From Apostichopus japonicus (lineage: Eukaryota; Echinodermata; Holothuroidea; Aspidochirotida; Stichopodidae), in the NCBI RefSeq assembly GCF_037975245.1, contig NC_092567.1, positions 19,164,876 to 19,228,875 on the forward strand: a stretch of DNA of 64,000 nucleotides, read 5' to 3'. This document shows, piece by piece, positions 53,185 through 64,000 of this stretch. The position numbers and the translations under genes were made by a program. The notes beneath the pieces are model-generated. The model had not been told where the DNA came from. It saw only the letters and a list, made by a program, of their open reading frames with translations, and did not search any database. Numbering within the stretch: the stretch's first letter is position 1; every line of letters starts with the position of its first letter.

Positions 53185-56100
53185 TAGCAATAACATTAAT
53201 AGAAATACATTGCAGTTTAGAAATATGATTTAATGAGGGCAGTATGCTATGTCATCAAAGTTGTGAACATTTTTCAGTGACCATTATTTTGAGCTTTGAG
53301 CATATTTGGAGTTCACCCGGGTGTGGGTATGGGGGGTGGAATGCCAATAATCTTTAGTCAAATGTATGGAACTTCAGCGAACTGCACAAAGTTGAAAGGA
53401 AATACACTGAGAACAGCTTCTGGTAATGCTGTCAGTGACTGATATGTGGTTTTAAATAAGTGTATATATTTTTAATTTTTATAACATGACCTTTTAATAA
53501 TTTTCTGAATGTTTTGCAATCACCCCATTTGGTATTCAGGTGCAACTAATTGTCACTCATTTCTTAATTCATCTTTATTTCTAATTAGCTTTTAATTTAA
53601 AATTTTTTGCATCTGGCTATTACCCCAAAATACAATTGGACTTGATATTTTATTAAAAGTATATATTAAAGTATGGTGAATTATGTTTTTTCCCCTTCAT
53701 TTATGATGACAGACGATATCTAATTGTAGGGATGATTCTAGGATGTTTTTTTTTCGGGGGGGGGGTGAGGGAGAGGAGGTGGGGGAGGGTCTTTGGACCC
53801 GACTTCCCTATAGAGGAGTTGGGGATACTCCCTAAAGTAATGATTAACTTTTCAGAGGCATATTAGGCTATAAATTAGGTCTATACCAAAGGATGTGCTA
53901 TTACCTACTTAAAAATGTTTGTTTGGAGTTGAAAAGTGGGGAATGGTGAACAACCCCGCCTTTTGGTTTGTGGTTGCCTTATCCATGGGCTTCAAGAACG
54001 AGGTCTGTACGTGGAGAGAATTAGTGTCATTGGGCCACCTTTTAGAAGTCTTCATTTTCATATACATTTTTCATATGAGAGTGCATTTTTCGTCATCCCG
54101 TACTTTACCAGGGCTCCCTAATTGAACCCTGCACCTTGGGCTGTAGTTCCCCTGACCTCCCTCCCTTTCATCCTCCCCCACCCCCACCCCCCTCCTCCTC
54201 CACCATCCTCTGATGAGGCCTGGCCTTAATACCTACTGTAGATACTATTTTAAGAAATATAAGAAATAAACTGGTGCTAATAGAATATGATATCATTCTA
54301 TTTTCTAATTCATATTTCATTTCACATTTTTAACAGCTGATCTGTTATTTAAGTGGTGAAAGTGTGTTTTAGTTTGTTAATTGATTGGGTTATGTACTCT
54401 TTCTATGCTTGTGGGTTGTGGTAAAATAAGAAAGTACCAAAAATTGCTTCTGTTTGCTCTCTCTCGAGGGTGGGTGGATGGGGCGGGGGTGGCAGGGGGT
54501 TTCTAGGTGGAAAGTAAACCATTTTCTTCTCAGTGTATGTGCATATTGTGGGAGTTGTTTGATTCTGTAATAATCTTGTCAATATTTTTGGTCATTTAAA
54601 GTTAATAAAGAAAAGTGATTGTAAAATTGTCTCTGATTATATTCTGATATATTCCAATATCAGTGGATCGTCTGAAAATTTCAAAGTGAAGAAGAGCATG
54701 AAATTTTTAGATTTCTTTTGTATTTTTGTGTTTTGCAAACTGAGAGGGAAGTTTTATGGAGAGGAGTTGACTGGGTTGGGGGGGGGGGTTGGGGTTGGGA
54801 GAGACTAAGGGGCTGAGTAGTAAACATAGAGAGATTGGAGGGAAGGAATACAATTTATCTGAAATGAGTCTTATGTAGCTATATATTACTAATATCCTTT
54901 TCTGTAACCTTTCTACACTGTTCGTATTCATTTTATAAATTTTGTTTTGGCTTTTGTGTAATTTCATTTTCCCTTTGTTTCCTTATTACTTTGTTTTGAT
55001 TTCATTTATTGTTATCTTGTTAATTATGTACACTCAATTACTCTGTAAATACAAACAACAGATAAGTCTAAGACAAAACCTCAAGAGTTGTGCAATTGCT
55101 GTAATAGTTTCTTGTGCCTCAGCACGCAGAAACACAATATTTCTAGTTTTTATTTTGTACCATTTAAACCATGCTGAAATAAGATCATCTCATAACTGCT
55201 ATAACGTTAAAAACCATAACCGAGGCCAGTCATTATTGCTAGGATATATTTCAAACATAATTCCTTTGTTTGTGTTTTAATTACTTATGTGCTTCTTGTA
55301 AATGATGTCTTAATGATCTATGGACTCCTAGTCTCCAATTCCCCCCCCCCCCCCCATATTCAGTACATTTGTTGTGTGTGATAAACTCATTCAAATTCTG
55401 AAATTTTTTCGAAAATCTCTTTTCGTTTCCAAGATATGCACATTTGAAGTTTGATGTATCTGGGAAACTCATGTAATATGTGCAAACTATGATGTAGAGT
55501 GTTGCGCTCATCAACATTCTTATTTTAGGCCTTAATCAGTTAACCCTTAATTACAAGCCCACATATATCAATTTGAATAAATGTGATGTTCTTTGTTTCA
55601 AAGAAGACAACAAACTATTCAAAAAAATCGCCTTAGGCCATAAACCTGTGTTCAGTGTACTCGAAACGAAGGTTGTAGAAAACAAAGGAATAACGTAACA
55701 GAAAATTAGGCAGTCACTCCCATTACATCATCAATGTGCATAATTAGCTAATATATTATTCATAAATTAAACTAGACTTAAGACAAGACTTATGGTAAAT
55801 CTTTGATGGATTTTGATGAGAGTTGCGGCTATCTTTTTCATGACGTCTGATGCCTATTAGAAAGATTAGAACAGCGTTGTTCTGTGGTGTACGTAGGCCT
55901 TTCAGTAAGTGTTTCATTTTTATGGAATTGTGAAGGAGAATAACAAAACAATATTACAAGCAAACAGCATGCTATAATATATGAATTATGAAACCACTTA
56001 GGGTACATTAGCTATTTTAATTCTCTTTAATTATATCTGTCATGGGTTTGTATTTATGGAGCCAAAGATGTGATGGATACTCAACTATGGAATATGTATA

Positions 56101-58639
56101 TTTTTGGTTAAACAAACCTTTTCATATCAACTTATGGGTTTGAAATATCACATTTGTGTCAAACATATGGCCTTTCTGTTTTTTGGGGGTTTTTTTGGTT
56201 ATTGTAAAGAAACATAATATGAATGATATGTTAATTATGACTACAGGGTTTGATATGCACAAGTTATGTTATATACTGTTATCTCTGTTTTTTTGAGCAG
56301 ATTTCATCAAACTTTTTTTGTGTTTTGATATCATAAGTCAATCATCTTTTTTTTATTTCAGAAGAATAAATTCACTGCTATGATCCTTTTGGGCACTCAT
56401 GATCTAGCCCCTTAACTGGTGCTTACTTTTAAGGGTTATTTTTGGCTGTTTAAAAATGAAATGTTCTTTGGTTTTGTTTTTCTGTTTTTAAAAAAAAAAA
56501 AAAATTATTTCAAATGTAAGTTTACAAACATCCCAAATTACCACTACTTTTAATTAATACATTAGAAAAGACAGATTCAAGATAGGGTGGGGCCAGGAGT
56601 CCAATGTTCAGTGATGGTGTCTAAATTGAAGAGGATAAATAATAAGCTGGTTTATAGAATCTTGGCAAAGAAGTTCCCTTTTTTTTTTTGGTGAGTTATC
56701 CCTAGTTTAAGTGAATCAATCAGTATATATTGCTTTAAATAGAAGCATAAAAAGGGGGGGGGGGCTGGGTGAATTAGCCAGTTATGGTGAAGCTTGCAAC
56801 ATTTCTGTTACTGCAAACTCCACATCTTTTGCTGTCACTTTATTTGACATTGGATTCTTTAGTTGACACTTTCAAATTCCTGAGAGTAATGACAAGGGTC
56901 CAAACCTTAACGGGAGTGAGTCCTTATTCGACCACTGGCAGCTTCGTGTAGCTTAATATTGCTCTTCGGACAAAATGCCTGAAAATGTTTTTTTTAAGGA
57001 TACATGTTGTTATGTATTCCACTTCAAATTGTATTCAAACATAACATGTTTTTTTTAAATATGTAGCTGACATTAAATGATCCCTATAGATGGTATAAGC
57101 ATCTAACTTACTGGATCCCCTATTGTTCAACTTTTCAATGAATGTAAGGCTATATCATGTATTTTCATGATATTCTCCTCCTTATCACTAGCAGATTGCT
57201 AAATATGTTTCAAACATTATTAAAATGTTCAAAATTTCTTCTGCCAGACCACGAGCGTTTCTGTCACAATTCATGAATCTTACTACTATATCGCATTAAT
57301 GTTATTTTGAGGCAATTAATTCAACGTCCTATACAACTCCTTAAATGGCATCAGTGTTTGGCCGAAAATTCTATAAATAAAAAAAAAAACGGCTAAATAT
57401 CTGAAAATTACATTCCTGGAGTCTCTGATTCTTCAAATTATTCCCAGACATTTAAGAATTGTTAAAATACACAGTAAAAAATGCTCAGTGTGGACAAAGT
57501 ACTTTTAAGAGTGGGCGTAGTAAAAAATGCTTCTTCAAATTTGAGCATTGGTGACCATTATCAAATATTCTAGCATATATTTGGGGGGTGTTGGGGGGGG
57601 GGCGCAACGAGTGATGACGTTTTAAGTTTGAAGTTCCATGATCGTTTGGTATTACTGTGTAATAGAGTGCTGTTTCTACAGCAAAACTGCATTTTTTATC
57701 ATATCTATATCCATAACATAAAAAAGGTTACAAGAAACATGTGCTTCCCTGTTTTTTAAGTTTGGTTTTTTGGCAAAATATTCATATAAATATTTCAAAC
57801 TCTTTTTTTCTGCTTTAAACAAAGACCATGTTTTTGCATGCCTGAATTATTTGCCTTCCTTACTTATTTTATTAGCCTTGTCTGTGTTTTGAATTTTTTT
57901 TATCTTTGTTTGGGCCTTCTTTGTTTAATTTTCAAAAATTTCCTCCATGTTCTTATGACACAACATACTCCTGTGCCACCAAGATCAGCAGGTTGGGAGA
58001 AGAGGGGTGGGGGTTAGGAGTTAGGGGGGGGGTAGATGAGAGGAAATTTAAATCAAGTATTTATCTAGAAGTTACGTTCCAAAGGGAACAAACCCTATGC
58101 AAGAAAACTTCAAACCCTCAATGACCCTCAATATGGAGAGCTTACAATGTGTATGTGATAGGTGGGAGGGGGAAGGGGAGGGTGGGGGTTGTTTCCATAC
58201 CCTCTCACTCTACAGCATTAGTTTGGTGTGTATCACTTCTATTATAATGCAATAGTGCATATCTATTATAAATATCACCTTTCCTCCATCCCCTCCCCCA
58301 CCACCCCCTCCCCGGCCCACTACATATTTTGACATTGAAGTTAATTACCCGAACAGCTTAAGGATTCCCCCTTACACAAGTTCCCTTTACTCTGTAATCT
58401 AAATACGTCATTGCAGAATGACAACCATTATTCATTCGCGATGTTCCACGGAGTGAACAAAGAATAACCGACAATAGAATTTCAATCTGTAAAGCTCCTG
58501 ACAGAGCTGAACCCTTGACAAATTGCTGAGCTGAACCCTTTCCATAAAAAATAATCGATGCGTCGAACAAATACGATCAAAGGGGGTTGCTATGACGACA
58601 CTGTGACGCGCCTCTATGGAAGGGATTTACAGTGGTATA
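53185..58639. other. Gene-poor region between LARGE and the CUB gene
   Basis: AT-rich unique sequence with G or C runs (53755-53790, 54777-54800, 55341-55356, 57581-57602). Open frames are under 115 codons, without motifs or splice partners. Confidence 0.5.
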
Positions 58640-58899
58640 TCACGTAATCATGCATAAGTTATGTACAACTATATAACGCCAAGATCCTCTCTATACAATG
58701 GCCTACACGGTAACCTGTGTAGCCTATACCGGAATCTTTAACTTTTAAAATCGAAAAGCCTAATTTCAACTTTGCATCTTATAAAGTTTGAGTTGTTTCC
58801 AACATGTAGGACACTGGACACTGCAAAAATCAGACGATAATTAGCGCGAACCGTGTTCAGGAAGTTTATTTGAGGACACTTTCAGACACTTAAGTTACG
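58640..58899 (+). promoter_or_regulatory. Possible promoter and 5'UTR exon of the CUB gene
   Basis: A strong donor (TTACG^GTAAGTA) ends at 58899 and could pair with the acceptor at about 60352 just before the CUB start codon. No TATA box or start site can be fixed. Inference only. Confidence 0.3.
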
Positions 58900-60158
58900 G
58901 TAAGTAATTTTATAGTTTGTTTCACAAACAGGCACCCTGCAGCAACCGACTATAGGCCAATATTTCAGAAGATGTTGACCTACGTGATTATATTGTAGAA
59001 GGGATAGAATAAAAAATTTTTTTTAAGTCACCCAATTAAAGCTAGAACCTGGGTATTATAATGTATGACGTAATGTAACATGTGATGGAGATATTGGTGA
59101 TTATCTCTACGGGATCTCTCAGTAGAGGGGTACAGTGAAGGGGAAATCTTTTTAAAAAAAACGTTTTGTCCTTTCTGCATTTGAAAACGTGTATTATAGG
59201 CTACGGGCGGAGAATAATTTCTAGGAATTGGCTAGACACACGGAATGTTGCAGGAGAGGTTTCAAACACGGACCTCTCAGTTGAATGTGAGGGATCAGTG
59301 GCGGATCCAGGAAGGGTAAAGGCCCTCGTTGACTGTGACTCCTGGTCATGTAGGGTGTTTGGGGCTCCTCCCTCAGGGAACAAAATTTAGACTGTAAATT
59401 ATGATAGAGAAACATGCCAGACTATGCTAATATCTCCTTTAAATCGTCTTGTGTGTGGTTGAAGAAAGAGCGGGGGGGGGGGGGGCGGGGTGGGCACACC
59501 ACCCATAACCTGAATCCTCGCTTGAATATTTATGCTAGATTTCTAAAAATGCTTTGAGCACGGGTACGTTTTCAATTACATTCGCATCCAACTATTGTAT
59601 GGACCTCAATATATCCACACTGATATTTCTTCGTTGTGAAATTCAGTTTGCCTGTATATCTCAGAAGCAGTAACGTAACTAGGGATTGAAGCTAGGACCC
59701 CCTGTTCACCGTGAGTGGAGGCTGGGGGAGGGGACGCTTCACCCTTACTCCATCTAAAATGCACCGTAGCACAAAATAATGAATGTAAACAGCCACAAAT
59801 TTCTGCCTGAGTACGATTGGCTACTATAAAGACAAATATGATCGATGGCTAATCAACCACGGGTGGGGGGGGGGGAGCGGGGTGGATGGATGGGTGGGGT
59901 GAAGAGTCGCTAAATTAACAACAATTTGGTGACATATCAATCTGGATTTTTATTTTTGTGCAACTATCGTTGGAGATGAAAACGCTTTATTCAGCTTAGA
60001 GATCATCAGTATTGCCTCAAAATATGCTAGAAAGTCGGCTTTTGGTCACTGATTTTCAGACTTCAATTCTACTGATCTCACATTCAGTACTGCAGTTGAA
60101 CAATGTAACGGAGTAATTTTGGGAAGAAACTTTGAGGCAATTTTTAGCGCGCTACGCG

Positions 60159-60253
60159 TGGGTGTGGTGGGGATTGAGTGGGGTTGGGGTGGGATTGAGT
60201 GGGGTGGGGATTGAGTGGGGGTTGGGTGGGGAATGAGTGGGTGGGTGGGGAGG
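60159..60253 (+). repeat. GGGATTGAGTGGGG tandem, G-rich
   Basis: GGGATTGAGTGGGGT-like units repeat about four times with drift, giving many G3-G5 runs just upstream of the CUB start exon. Confidence 0.8.
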
Positions 60254-60358
60254 TACTGGTTACATTTTGACCCTATGTAGCCAAATATTGCCGTGGTCTT
60301 TCTCATTTGTCTTTTTTATTTTCGGTTTTGTCTTCCTGTTTTTTTCGTGTAGCAAACT

Positions 60359-60569
60359 ATGCAACGTTTCATGGAAAAGGCTAGGTTAATCCTTTGGGTG
60401 CTGGCGATCGTCGTGTCTCTATGGAAACCAACTTTACAAGATGAAATACTTTGTGAAGAGACATACGAACTTGAAAGTACGTTAGAAACAGTGATCGTGA
60501 CGTCACCGCAGTACCCGAGTGAATACCCACCCAGGACGACTTGCTCATTCTCTTTCAAGGCTAAAAGTT
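60359..60569 (+). CDS. CUB protein exon 1: signal peptide and first half-CUB
   Basis: ATG at 60359 follows an acceptor-like CGTGTAG, hinting at an upstream 5'UTR exon. Residues 1-27 (ARLILWVLAIVVSLW core) are a signal peptide. CUB1 starts with ILCEETYELE and TSPQYPSEYPP, the usual SP.YP..YP CUB signature, and the exon leaves in phase 1 at GTAAGC. Confidence 0.85.
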
Positions 60570-61878
60570 GTAAGCCATTGCAGTTTTCTTCTTTGTTGTT
60601 GCTTTTTGTTGTAGTTTTGCTACTCCTATGCAGGTACCGTGGTGCGCACCAGGGGTGCAACCACGTTTTTTGTAGGCACGGAGGGGGGGGGGCGATAAGA
60701 TGTTATGTCGTCGAGGTGAGGAGTCTAAAGGAAGGGTTGGCCCCTCCTCCTTTAGAAACGTTAGTTAATAATTGTAAGGCGCGCGAAGTGATGCGTAACT
60801 GTGCCCTTGGTGGGGAGGAGTAAATTAGTGGATGGTTCTTCCCCTGTGAGAAAGTTTAATATGTTTCAGGGTGTTCAGACGCAAAAGATGGTAATGGTTT
60901 GCGACTCTTCAAGCTACTGTACTTATTAATGTAATAATGTGTTAATGTTCAAGAGTTTTCCACATCGGTTAGGCTAGTCTGCCCCAATATAAACGTTCTT
61001 GAAGATGGATCAATAAAATTGTGAAAAAAATAGATGGTACGACTTTTTAAGAATGTCACGTGACGTTGAAGAGCTTAATTGATTGGTGAATCGACAATTA
61101 TGGTAGACTTACGTCATAGTCCTTCAACTTCATTCTTTTGATTCTTCTTTTTTCAGATCACAGGTTGAGAATAATATTTGATGTCTTTGAATTAGAGAGA
61201 GCGAATAACTATGGTAGCTGTAGCTATGACTACATCGAAATTCACGACGGTGTTTCGGCAGATGCACCGAGCTTTGGTGTCTGGTGCGGTCAAATAGCGC
61301 CGCCTATCATCATCAGTACCAGGACTCGGCTGTTCTTGTCATTCTTGACCGATGGATCCATCCAGGAAGTTGGATTTTCCGCCACGGTTACCATGGTAAA
61401 CTCTAGCTATGTTGGTGAGTTTATCGGCGTCTCTGGAAAACGACTTCAAGCAAGTTTATAAACCACTGGTGTTTATACGTTTAAAAAAGAACTTCGATTG
61501 TGTTGTATATAGACTGTTAAACATCACTGTTATCGGTTGAATTTGTGTTCCTATAAAACGTTTAAGTTTGATTACACATATTTAATTTACTTCTTGTGTT
61601 TTTGGATAAAATTTAAATATTAAATGTTCCTCATCTGAAGCAGTTATGCGGCTGGAATATTTTGTCTAATGTAACAATCATTGTGAAAACGTCAGATGAA
61701 AAACAAAAACTCAGTAGGAAAACAAAAGTTTTAAGAAACAAAAAAACGAAAAAAGTTTTAAATGCATTACAAATTTTGTAAAAATCAAATGGTGTTGGAT
61801 GCCATGAATGCTTTGTTATTCATATGAAGTTAGAATTTGTTCCCTATCTGATATGAAATATAGTTAGTCAATATAATA

Positions 61879-61948
<70 letters not shown>

Positions 61949-63555
61949 ATCGTTTAGTACCGGTGTTTTTTTATTTTGTTGCTTTTGGCTTTTACATTTT
62001 TTGCCTTATTGGTTCGATATATTTAATATTTTAGTTTTTGTACCTATATATATGTCTTGAGGTTTTGCATTTGTAAAGCGCTTTGAGCAGCTTTGCTGAT
62101 TACGCGCTATATAAATATTACTTACTATTATAATTATTATAATGAACTGCATTCTTATGAGATTTTATTTTCATTTAAATGTCGAACAATTTTAGAAAAT
62201 CAACGAGAAAAAGCTGTCAATGTTTTTCATGTACCGAGAAAGGGAGATTTAAAAAACAGAGAGACATGTGAACAAACTGCTTATCTTATATAAACCAAAA
62301 AACAAAACAAAAAATTGAGGGAAAAAAAGAAGTGAAATGGCGCATCCTAATTGGCTCATGATGCGTCATCACCCAATGAAATGTCCTTATTATGCAGGTA
62401 CCATAAAATTGTTTTAAACCCTTCTCTTCTTCAGAGAATGTCGCAACACCAGATCCGGGTGCCTGTTACCAGCTACTGGACGGACAGACAGGGTTTTTCA
62501 CTTCTCCTGGTTTCCCAGAAAATTATGAAAATAACATCGACTGCGTTTACATTATTACAGTTGATAGTGAGCACAATGTGCAGGTACGTATGCTATGCCT
62601 ATAGTAAATCCTTACGCTTCGGGATCAAATTTTACCGTACGGTCAGAGATTTTGCACAAAAAACAAATGGAACCTTTCTTAGTTATGTCCAAAATAGACA
62701 CAATTCAGTCGTATCTATTGTACACAAATTACTTTCGGCGGTATGTTAATTAAGTATAAATTTATATCTTCATTTTTCTTTCTTCGTAACAGCTACGATT
62801 TTTGTCGTTCGATCTCGAGCCTTCAGTTAATTGTGTGTACGACTACATAGAAGTAAAAGATGGGAGTTCCCAGGGTTCATTGGTCCTTGGGAGGTACTGC
62901 GGAGGGTCAGGGAACCACCCACCTGACATAATAGAGTCAACCACAGGGTCCAGCCTTTACGTTCATTTCCACTCGGACTATTCTCAGAGGTACACTGGTT
63001 TTAAAGCGGAGTATATCGACGCTTCCATCGGGTTCCCATCGGTCGGTTCCGGCACCACTGAACTGCAGAATGTGGTCGGTAAGCATCGTTAACCTTAGCT
63101 ATGTATTGCTATACACGTACACATCTATTAACATCACTCCTCCCTAACATGTCTCCTCTCAATTCTTGTACTCTACCATCTACTTAACTTGTCAAAATCA
63201 CTTCCAAAAATAAATGTTGACAATTTTGTTCTGAGAGGGGGACAAACAAATATGTCTTTTGGGTGTGGGTGGGGGGGGGGGCTAGACCCTCGGACCTCCC
63301 GTGTCTACGCCACTGGTACAACATGTCTTGTATGTGACTATTTTCTTTTATCATTTAATTTCTTTCGCGTATTTCGTTTTGTTACAGTCTGCGAAGGCAC
63401 AATTATTACAACATCGAAACATGGAATGTTTACGTCACACGACCAAGAGCTCTATGACACCTATCCACCGAATAAGGAATGTACTATTATTATCTCAGGG
63501 GACAGACCCGACGAACAGGTCTACATAAACTTCTTCCAAAATGACCTTTCACCTC
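60359..63555 (+). CDS. Multi-CUB secreted or membrane protein, 5' part (runs off the right edge)
   Basis: Exons 60359-60569, 61157-61414, 62435-62583, 62793-63078 and 63388-63555 are GT-AG with consistent phases and give 357 residues plus one base. An N-terminal signal peptide (hydrophobic about 10-21, cleavage near 27) precedes CUB1 (about 32-150; Cys 32, 62, 92, 114; calcium-type residues E84, D95, D136), CUB2 (about 167-285; Cys 167, 193, 220, 242; D223, D268) and the start of CUB3 (Cys 303, 333). CUB domains mediate calcium-dependent extracellular protein binding. The last exon ends at donor GTGAGT, so more exons lie beyond 64000. Family membership (tolloid, neuropilin/NETO, cubilin or CDCP type) cannot be settled without the C-terminus. 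Confidence 0.9.
61157..61414 (+). CDS. CUB protein exon 2: second half of CUB1
   Basis: Contains SCSYDYIEIHDG, the Cys and calcium-site Asp of a CUB domain, then VWCGQ and LFLSFLTDGS with the third calcium-site Asp, ending GFSATVTMV. Phases 1 in, 1 out. Confidence 0.92.
61877..61942. repeat. (TA)n microsatellite in CUB gene intron 2
   Basis: Almost pure TA tract with one CATA break. Confidence 0.95.
62070..62142 (+). mobile_element. LINE/SINE-type 3' tail
   Basis: TTGTAAAGCGCTTTGAGCAG...GCGCTATATAAATATTA followed by ATT-rich repeats. This TAAAGCGCTTTGAG / GCGCTATATAAAT tail is a common 3' end of metazoan LINEs and their SINE partners. The body of the element is not recognisable. Confidence 0.6.
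62435..63078 (+). CDS. CUB protein exons 3-4: CUB2
   Basis: Exons 62435-62583 and 62793-63078. They read GFFTSPGFPENYENNIDCVY, then LRFLSFDLE, VYDYIEVKDG, GRYCGG, LYVHFHSDYSQRYTGF. All four Cys and the calcium-site E/D/D residues are present. A Ser/Gly-rich linker follows before CUB3. Confidence 0.93.
63388..63555 (+). CDS. CUB protein exon 5: start of CUB3
   Basis: Begins with VCEGTIITTSKHGMFTS, with Cys pair 303/333 spaced 30 residues as in CUB domains. The tyrosine/proline signature is altered (ELYDTYPPNKEC). Leaves in phase 1, so the second half of CUB3 should be in an exon outside the window. Confidence 0.8.
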
Positions 63556-64000
63556 GTGAGTACGGTTAATTTGCTATACCTCAGTGAAATACACACTTAC
63601 GCATGTACACTGAAGTAGCTAGGCTACTAGTAGGCCTACAACTGTAACAGTAGGCCTGTATCTAAAGATCCTTTAAGGTTTTCTTCCCCCATCTGTACCC
63701 TACTGAATAGACTTAGTCCTCCCTCCCCTCCACCCTCCACCCACCACATAGGCCTACCCAAACCACACCCCAGCCACTCTAAAACCCCATCACTCTTCTT
63801 AATTCCATCTACCTCAACAATGCCATCAGAACCTCCAAAATGGTTGCTAGCCTACAATTGTTTATTATGATGAACTTAGTACAGCAGTTTTCTTTTTCTA
63901 TGAGTGGGATACTTTATATTTTGAACTATGAGTTATGCATTACATGTAGGCTACTGTAGACCTATATGGTTACCTATTGTCCGTACTAGTAAACCTATAT

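Noticed and set aside
54942-55280. 112-codon hydrophobic open frame
   Set aside because: AT-rich sequence biased to F, L and I codons; no splice sites, homologous motif or conserved neighbour.

Overview
This is a eukaryotic nuclear window. It has spliced genes with GT-AG introns in all three phases, long AT-rich introns full of microsatellites and G/C homopolymer runs, and several non-autonomous DNA transposons. The proteins look metazoan, and I infer a marine invertebrate deuterostome, most likely an echinoderm (possibly a sea cucumber). The phylum is an inference from protein similarity and repeat style, not proven by the sequence.

Three genes can be built exon by exon with every splice phase agreeing. 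(1) Minus strand, 15845-30066 (possible non-coding first exon near 31748): a PRAS40/AKT1S1 orthologue with 11 coding exons and 413 residues. Its C-terminal half has the known PRAS40 motifs: a TOS-like FDLED, an SVPISMPVW block, and a terminal PRPRLNT Akt/14-3-3 site. Its N-terminal half is much longer than in mammals and carries a CxC...CxxC cysteine set and a charged coiled coil. (2) Plus strand, 33512-51026: LARGE, the bifunctional xylosyl/glucuronyltransferase that builds matriglycan on alpha-dystroglycan. It has 18 coding exons and 723 residues, with both catalytic DxD motifs intact. (3) Plus strand, 60359 to beyond the right edge: the 5' part of a secreted or membrane protein with a signal peptide and at least three CUB domains. 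PRAS40 and LARGE are divergently arranged, with 5' ends roughly 2-3.5 kb apart.

Region 1-15.8 kb holds no gene I can support. It contains a ~400-bp tandem repeat ending in a Helitron-like 3' terminus (1-1502), a TTTCTTCC inverted array, a tRNA-like SINE piece, a perfect 48-bp palindrome, a 58-bp-armed inverted repeat around an AT microsatellite, and five exact CRE palindromes within 3 kb. Region 51.8-58.8 kb is also gene-poor.

The oddest feature is LARGE itself. Five independent tandem arrays lie in or beside it. Two have grown out of exon edges: a ~101-bp unit repeated about 19 times that copies the 3' end of exon 2 with its splice donor, and a ~73-bp unit repeated about 12 times that copies the end of the last coding exon including the stop codon. 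Transposons with clear ends are a 933-bp hAT element with a perfect 8-bp target duplication, three copies of a ~350-370-bp TTAA-flanked MITE, and a ~1.25-kb Helitron-like element.
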